The notes under the pieces: generated by a model
Databases searched by the model: none
The model's input: only the letters and a program-made list of their open reading frames with translations
What the model was told of the DNA's origin: nothing
Assembly (NCBI GenBank): GCA_007125835.1
Contig: SLCJ01000179.1
Coordinates: 1 to 9,400, forward strand
Source of the DNA: Verrucomicrobiales bacterium
GTDB taxonomy: Bacteria > Verrucomicrobiota > Verrucomicrobiia > Verrucomicrobiales > SLCJ01
Length of the DNA stretch: 9,400 nucleotides
Reading direction: 5' to 3'
Shown: positions 5,797 to 9,400 of the stretch, piece after piece
Numbering within the stretch: the first letter of the stretch is position 1
Layout of the letters: every line of letters starts with the position of its first letter
Position numbers and translations under genes: made by a program

Positions 5797-6471
5797 TCAA
5801 TCCTGCGAGGGCCGCCCCGCATCGTTCGGACTGCCGGCCGGACGATGGAGCGGATGCTGAATGCGAGGAAGGATCTGATCAAGTATGGTCGCAGCGCAGG
5901 TGTCGATCTCGGCGGCAGTGGTGTCGATGATCAAGGCTCCGCTGTCCAGAGCAGGTGCTTCGAAGGCCGACCCTTTTCCCGTCAGCGCGGGCAGTTTCCC
6001 ATCGGCAGCCTTGGCATACAGTCCTTTGACATCGCGCCGGGCGCAGGTCTCAAAATCGGCCGCCACATGAATCGGATGAAAATGGTCCTTCCCGATGATC
6101 TCCGCACACGCTGTGCGCATCGATTCGAGCGGGGTGATGAAACTGGCCAGCACGACAACGCCATTCTCACGCAGCAGCTTCGCCGTTTCGGCGGCGCGCC
6201 GAAGGTTCTCCAGCCGGTCGTCATCACTGAAGCCGAGTCCTGCGTTCAAACCGCTGCGCAGGTTGTCGCCATCCAAGAGCACTGTGAAATATCCCCTCTC
6301 GTGCAGCACCCGCTCCACCGCATGAGCCAACGTCGATTTTCCCGAGCCCGACAGACCGAAAAACCAAAACACCGCACCTCGCTGCCCAAGCAGACGCTCC
6401 TTCGCCTCCCCACCAAGCATCCTCCCGAATTCGGGGTGAATTTCCTCAACTGGCTGGACGGCATCCATCAT
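5797..6471 (-). CDS. cysC: Adenylylsulfate kinase (APS kinase)
   Basis: CysC phosphorylates APS at the 3' position with ATP to give PAPS, the donor for sulfate reduction by the PAPS route and for sulfotransferases. The 224-residue protein has a P-loop GLSGSGKST (39-47), the substrate-binding DGDNLRSGLN (67-76), GFSDDDRLENLRR (80-92) and a FITPLESMR segment (111-119) in place of the more familiar FISPYR. Later segments are DVKGLYAKA and an LTGKGSAFEAP stretch near the C-terminus. The tail after residue 200 (IQHPLHRPAGSPNDAGRPSQD) is Pro/Arg-rich and unlike the core family. The ATG at 6471 has an AAGG at 6478-6475, one of the few ribosome-binding motifs in the window. A second Met directly follows the first. 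It starts the cysC-cysD-cysN series, 76 nt after the lipoprotein gene. Confidence 0.95.
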   Translation of the reverse strand: MMDAVQPVEEIHPEFGRMLGGEAKERLLGQRGAVFWFFGLSGSGKSTLAHAVERVLHERGYFTVLLDGDNLRSGLNAGLGFSDDDRLENLRRAAETAKLLRENGVVVLASFITPLESMRTACAEIIGKDHFHPIHVAADFETCARRDVKGLYAKAADGKLPALTGKGSAFEAPALDSGALIIDTTAAEIDTCAATILDQILPRIQHPLHRPAGSPNDAGRPSQD

Positions 6472-6489
6472 AAACCTTATAATTCAGAT

Positions 6490-6517
6490 ATGGTAAATTG
6501 GGAATACTCAAATGCAA
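6490..6517 (-). promoter_or_regulatory. Candidate promoter of the cysC-cysD-cysN gene series
   Basis: On the minus strand TTGCAT (6517-6512) and TACCAT (6495-6490) are separated by 16 bases in an AT-rich gap directly before cysC. They resemble sigma70-type boxes (TTGACA and TATAAT) with two mismatches each. Transcription would start only a short way before the AAGG motif and ATG. No SAM or other sulfur riboswitch is visible. This is a weak match, proposed mainly because AT-rich spacing is rare here. Confidence 0.3.
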
Positions 6518-6547
6518 GCGCTGATTTGGCATGGCCAACGCTGATTT

Positions 6548-7393
6548 TCAGAGCGGATTGCGGTAGGCCCGGACACGGTTCTGCCACCCCTGCCGCCAGC
6601 GCTGCTCGCCGCGCGCCGGCGGCGACAGCTCGATGCGGCGCATCAGCACGTGCTCGGAGGCACGCGCAAACTCGGCAACCGCCGCCTGCCCGGTAGGCTC
6701 GCCGCGCATTTCCTGCAACACCTGCAAAAGCCCCCACCCCACCCCTTGGTAGCGCTCCTGCGGATTGACTCCCTCACCTTTGAAATTCACGTAGTCGATC
6801 AACGCAAACTGCCCCTCGGGCGTAGCTTGCAGCGCATGAAAATGGCGCGTGATCCGCGTCCTTTCATTGGACGGCGCAGCCGCCAGAATCTTAGGCAGCG
6901 CAGCATTCTGGCGGGCAATCAGGAAATCGGTTTGCTCGGAGATGGTGCGCGACAGCCAGGCGCGGAGTTCCCGCATTTTCGGGCTGTTGAACTCACGCTG
7001 GAACGCCGCACGATCCGGCCAGGGGCTCGGCGCAGGCGGGCGCGCCCAAGCAGGCGCCGGTTTGCCACGCGCCTCGATGAAACGAACCATCTCCGGAAAG
7101 GTCTCGGTAAACGGCTCCCGATGCCCGGCGGGAAACCACAGCGTATGGCCGATTCCCAGCGAAGGAAAATTCTCACCCGCATTCCACGTGGTAAGCCCCT
7201 CAATCGTGCCGGCACACTCATTCTGCCAAATCCGCATGCCCACCCGCCGTTTCTGCTCCTCGGTGAGAGCCGGGCTGTTGCCGCCCACCAAAGCCGCCCC
7301 AGGCGCGGACCAGGGATGGCTGCCCGGCAGGCAAGAGCCAAGTGCCATGACGGCAATCGCGGTGACAAGAAATGAGCAGGTAAAACGGACCAT
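6548..7393 (-). CDS. Predicted secreted lipoprotein of unknown function, possibly lysozyme-like
   Basis: A 281-residue protein starts at ATG 7393 with a clear lipoprotein signal: MVRFTCSFLVTAIAVMALGSC, with LGSC as lipobox and C21 as the lipidated residue. The open frame extends much further upstream, but that part is not signal-like. The mature domain opens with RRVGMRIWQNECAGTIEGLTTWN (49-71), followed by GENFPSLGIGHTLWFPAG (73-90). I recall this NEC-x-GT ... WN-x-GE-x-F-x-SLGIGH-x-x-W pattern from a conserved, mostly unannotated bacterial secreted family. The early Glu (E59) followed by a compact GIGH region recalls lysozyme-type folds, but no hydrolase family can be assigned with confidence. 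The C-terminal half is helical and rich in Arg and Ala. It faces the Nudix gene across a 165-nt divergent gap and lies 76 nt before cysC on the same strand. Confidence 0.75.
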   Translation of the reverse strand: MVRFTCSFLVTAIAVMALGSCLPGSHPWSAPGAALVGGNSPALTEEQKRRVGMRIWQNECAGTIEGLTTWNAGENFPSLGIGHTLWFPAGHREPFTETFPEMVRFIEARGKPAPAWARPPAPSPWPDRAAFQREFNSPKMRELRAWLSRTISEQTDFLIARQNAALPKILAAAPSNERTRITRHFHALQATPEGQFALIDYVNFKGEGVNPQERYQGVGWGLLQVLQEMRGEPTGQAAVAEFARASEHVLMRRIELSPPARGEQRWRQGWQNRVRAYRNPL

Positions 7394-7462
7394 GTCGGCG
7401 TTTGTAGGTTGGTTGTGAATGCGTGGCGCAGTGAATTCGCGAATCCTCCGGCACGACCGGAA

Positions 7463-7493
7463 GGTGCGCACAATAAGCCTGACAGCGCGCACC
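7463..7493. promoter_or_regulatory. Inverted repeat in the divergent gap between the lipoprotein and Nudix genes
   Basis: GGTGCGC (7463-7469) and GCGCACC (7487-7493) are perfect 7-base inverted arms with a 17-base spacer. They lie in the 165-nt gap (7394-7558) from which both genes are read, so a regulator-binding site or a leader hairpin is possible. The GC-rich local context makes chance occurrence plausible. No convincing promoter boxes were found in this gap for either direction. Confidence 0.3.
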
Positions 7494-7558
7494 GCAACCT
7501 GTGCCGAATGCAAATCTTCCGGTTGCATGGCGCAGGGATGGGGCGCATGATCGCGGCC

Positions 7559-8182
7559 ATGAAAAAGGATGAACAAGTACTGGTCGTGCCGCGCGGGCTT
7601 TTCGACAGCCTCGGCGCTTTCCAAGGGCTCTGCCAGGAGGCCCACAAATACGTGCACACGCTACTGGCCGTGAAAAACAACTTTTTTATGCCGCGGGTCG
7701 ACGCCGAGGATGATCCGACACACAAACAAATCATCCCCTACTGCATTTTTCATCACAAAGGGCGCATCCTCCGCTACACCCGCGGCAAAAGCGGCGGCGA
7801 AAAACGCCTCGTCAGCCTGCGCAGCATCGGCATCGGCGGACATGTCAACCCGGTGGACGCCGGTGAGGAGCACCTCGGCGAAGAAACATACCTCCAGGGC
7901 GTGGCCCGCGAAATCCGCGAAGAGGTGTCATTCGCCGGCTCCTTCCGCCAGCGGATCGTCGGCCTGCTCAATGACGACAGCAACGCCGTCGGCCAAGTGC
8001 ACCTGGGCATCGTCCACCTCGTCGACCTCGTGGCCGACGAACCCGAGCTTCGCTCGAACGAAAGCTCTATTTCCAATCCGGAATTCCTCACCCCCGACAC
8101 CCTGCGCGCCACCGCCAACGAACTCGAAACCTGGTCAAGCCTCTGCCTCCCCGCCCTCGATTCTTGGATTTCAGCGCGATAA
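7559..8182 (+). CDS. Nudix-domain protein (conserved phosphoesterase-like family)
   Basis: The product has 207 residues from ATG 7559, which gives the start MKKDEQVLVVPRGLFDSLGAFQG. In-frame ATGs at 7538 and 7547 are alternatives, and a G-rich stretch before 7547 could act as a ribosome binding site. The sequence follows a conserved but little-studied Nudix family: NNFFMPR-x-x-AEDDP (40-53), HKQIIPYCIF (55-64), RYTRGKSGGEKRL (72-84), GIGGHVNP (91-98) and the Nudix helix GVAREIREEVSF (114-125, with metal-binding Glu residues in REIREE). The Nudix box is slightly off the consensus spacing between its Gly and first Glu. It continues with LLNDDSNAVGQVHLGIVH (137-154) and ends ELETWSSLCLPAL. Nudix enzymes hydrolyse nucleoside diphosphates linked to another moiety, and the substrate here is unknown. 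It lies 61 nt before the DAHP synthase gene with no terminator between. Confidence 0.85.
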   Translation: MKKDEQVLVVPRGLFDSLGAFQGLCQEAHKYVHTLLAVKNNFFMPRVDAEDDPTHKQIIPYCIFHHKGRILRYTRGKSGGEKRLVSLRSIGIGGHVNPVDAGEEHLGEETYLQGVAREIREEVSFAGSFRQRIVGLLNDDSNAVGQVHLGIVHLVDLVADEPELRSNESSISNPEFLTPDTLRATANELETWSSLCLPALDSWISAR

Positions 8183-8243
8183 GACGACCGATCCACTCCA
8201 TAGTCCCTCCTTTTTTCGCATTTTCCCGCAAATCACCGCGACC

Positions 8244-9308
8244 ATGAACATTACCGACGACCTCCGGATCGAAACGATCGACCCCCTGATCCAGCCCGTG
8301 CTGCTTTTCAAGGAACTGCCAGCCACAGAAACCTCTGCCGCCCTCGTGGCCAGCACACGCCGGGAAATTCATCGCATCCTCTTCCACGACGACGACAGGT
8401 TGCTCGTGGTCGCCGGCCCCTGCTCGATTCATGACCCGGATGCCGCCATCGAATACGGCTCCCACCTCCTCAAAATGGCGGAACAACACAAAGCCGAACT
8501 CAAGATCGTGATGCGCGTGTATTTCGAAAAACCCCGCACCACCATCGGCTGGAAAGGACTCATCAACGACCCCGAACTCGATGGCAAATGCAATATCAAC
8601 AGGGGCCTGCGCATCGCCCGCAAACTCCTCCTCGACCTCGCCCACATGGGACTCGCCGCCGGCACCGAATGGCTCGACACCATCTCTCCCCAATACATCG
8701 CCGACCTCGTCTCCTGGGGCGGCATCGGCGCGCGCACCAGCGAAAGCCAATTACACCGCCAGCTTGCCTCCGGCCTCTCCATGCCGGTCGGATTTAAAAA
8801 CGGCACCGGTGGCAGCATCCAGGTCGCCGTCGATGCCATCCGTGCCGCCGCGCACCCGCACAGTTTCCTCGGCTCCACCGACCAGGGACTCACCGCAATC
8901 GTCGCCACCAAAGGCAACCCCGACTGCCACCTGATTCTTCGCGGCTCATCAGCCGGCCCAAACTACGACGCGGATGCCGTGCAAGCTGCCATCAAACGCC
9001 TGGAGGAAAACAAACTTCCGCCCACGGTCATGATCGACTGCTCCCACGGCAACAGCCGCAAAGACCACCGCCGCCAGGAAGAGGTGGCACGCGAGGTGGC
9101 CGCCCAAATCGCCAGCGGCGATACCGCCATCAACGGCGCCATGGTCGAAAGCAATCTCGTCGAAGGCAACCAACCGCCAAACCCCGACTTTTCCAAAATG
9201 GCACGCGGCCAAAGCGTCACCGATGCCTGCGTCGACCTCGAAACCACCGCTCGCATCTTCAACACCCTCGCCTCAGCCGTTCGCGAGCGCCGCACTGCCG
9301 GGACGTGA
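8244..9308 (+). CDS. 3-deoxy-7-phosphoheptulonate (DAHP) synthase, class I (AroF/AroG/AroH type)
   Basis: DAHP synthase condenses phosphoenolpyruvate and erythrose 4-phosphate, the first step of the shikimate pathway to aromatic amino acids. The 354-residue product matches the E. coli enzymes in length (about 350). The longer open frame reaching back across the Nudix gene is a shadow, and ATG 8244 starts the protein at MNITDDLRIE. Motifs are LLVVAGPCSIHDP (53-65, metal ligand C60), EKPRTTIGWKGLINDP (95-110), GARTSESQ (162-169), PVGFKNGT (181-188, with K185), DCSHGNS (265-271, with H268), ESNLVEGNQ (302-310, with E302) and TDACVDLE (326-333, with D327). All four expected metal ligands are therefore present. 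The N-terminal segment used by feedback-regulated enzymes is kept, and LDTISPQY (144-151) looks more AroF-like, but the inhibitor cannot be assigned. No Shine-Dalgarno motif precedes the start. Confidence 0.96.
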   Translation: MNITDDLRIETIDPLIQPVLLFKELPATETSAALVASTRREIHRILFHDDDRLLVVAGPCSIHDPDAAIEYGSHLLKMAEQHKAELKIVMRVYFEKPRTTIGWKGLINDPELDGKCNINRGLRIARKLLLDLAHMGLAAGTEWLDTISPQYIADLVSWGGIGARTSESQLHRQLASGLSMPVGFKNGTGGSIQVAVDAIRAAAHPHSFLGSTDQGLTAIVATKGNPDCHLILRGSSAGPNYDADAVQAAIKRLEENKLPPTVMIDCSHGNSRKDHRRQEEVAREVAAQIASGDTAINGAMVESNLVEGNQPPNPDFSKMARGQSVTDACVDLETTARIFNTLASAVRERRTAGT

Positions 9309-9326
9309 GAAAAAAGTCCGCCTCTT

Positions 9327-9350
9327 TGACACCCCTTCTGACACCCCTTC
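9327..9350. repeat. Tandem 12-bp direct repeat after the DAHP synthase gene
   Basis: TGACACCCCTTC occurs twice back to back (9327-9338 and 9339-9350), starting 18 nt after the stop codon. The second copy supplies the left arm of the terminator hairpin that follows. Both copies carry the same arm sequence, so either could pair with the single right arm. Confidence 0.9.
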
Positions 9351-9363
9351 AGGGTGTCATTCT
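9339..9363 (+). terminator. Rho-independent-like terminator after the DAHP synthase gene
   Basis: TGACACCC (9339-9346) and GGGTGTCA (9352-9359) form a perfect 8-bp stem with a five-base loop, 30 nt after the stop codon. Only a weak T-rich tail (TTCT) follows, so termination may be inefficient or assisted. Near-symmetry allows the hairpin to act on the other strand as well. Confidence 0.6.
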
Positions 9364-9400
9364 AGACCACCTGATTCCGGAAGTCCACAACCTCCGGCTA
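9364..9400. other. Right-edge stretch with nothing assignable
   Basis: The last bases hold no start codon with a visible ribosome binding site and no frame long enough to judge. A minus-strand gene could end in or near the hairpin, but nothing supports a call. Confidence 0.3.

Noticed and set aside
5129..5860. 243-codon plus-strand open frame
   Set aside because: It is antisense to cysD and the end of cysC, both well-supported genes.
5845..6696. 283-codon plus-strand open frame
   Set aside because: It is antisense to cysC and the end of the lipoprotein gene and shows no domain.
7710..8243. Upstream extension of the DAHP synthase frame
   Set aside because: It is Ser/Thr/Pro/Ala-rich text out of frame with the Nudix gene; DAHP synthases of this class start close to the ATG at 8244.
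8088..8750. 220-codon minus-strand open frame
   Set aside because: It is antisense to the DAHP synthase gene and Gly/Glu/Val-rich, as expected for a mirror frame in GC-rich coding sequence.
1..9400. CRISPR array, tRNA, rRNA, insertion sequence or riboswitch
   Set aside because: No regularly spaced repeats, no cloverleaf, no transposase frame with terminal inverted repeats and no recognised riboswitch core were found by reading both strands.

Overview
The window reads as a moderately GC-rich bacterial chromosome segment. I suggest Verrucomicrobiota or a neighbouring PVC/Bacteroidota-like lineage, with low certainty. The grounds are the gene families present (a DUF2961/GH172 protein, a stand-alone CysC beside CysD and a short CysN, an AmgK-like kinase) and the near absence of Shine-Dalgarno motifs before clear starts. 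No rRNA, tRNA, CRISPR array or insertion sequence is visible.

Left end (1-1346): a decayed prophage head module on the minus strand. A lambda-type portal pseudogene (about 747-1285) lacks its middle and carries a frameshifting deletion. It is followed, in the usual head-gene order, by the start of a probable S49-type head-maturation protease (1-168, running off the left edge). Between them, on the opposite strand, sits an apparently intact type II toxin-antitoxin pair (RHH antitoxin 260-472 and RelE-like toxin 450-716) with a perfect 16-bp palindrome just upstream.

Middle (1347-7393): six minus-strand genes in one direction. In transcription order they are a predicted lipoprotein of unknown function, cysC, cysD, cysN, an AmgK-like phosphotransferase and an exported DUF2961/GH172-type protein. 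CysD and CysN make adenylylsulfate (APS) from sulfate and ATP, and CysC phosphorylates it to PAPS. No reductase is present, so PAPS could serve assimilation or sulfation. The kinase and the GH172-type gene could form a small sugar-salvage pair, but this is inference. The GH172-type gene and its leader look more AT-rich than the neighbours.

Right end (7394-9400): divergent from the lipoprotein gene lie a Nudix-domain protein and a class I DAHP synthase, the first enzyme of the shikimate pathway. They are 61 nt apart on the plus strand and are followed by a hairpin terminator candidate built on a 12-bp tandem duplication.

Most of the window is ordinary metabolism. The parts most worth a second look are the eroded prophage with its surviving toxin-antitoxin pair, the kinase/GH172 pair attached to the sulfate-activation genes, and the uncharacterised lipoprotein.
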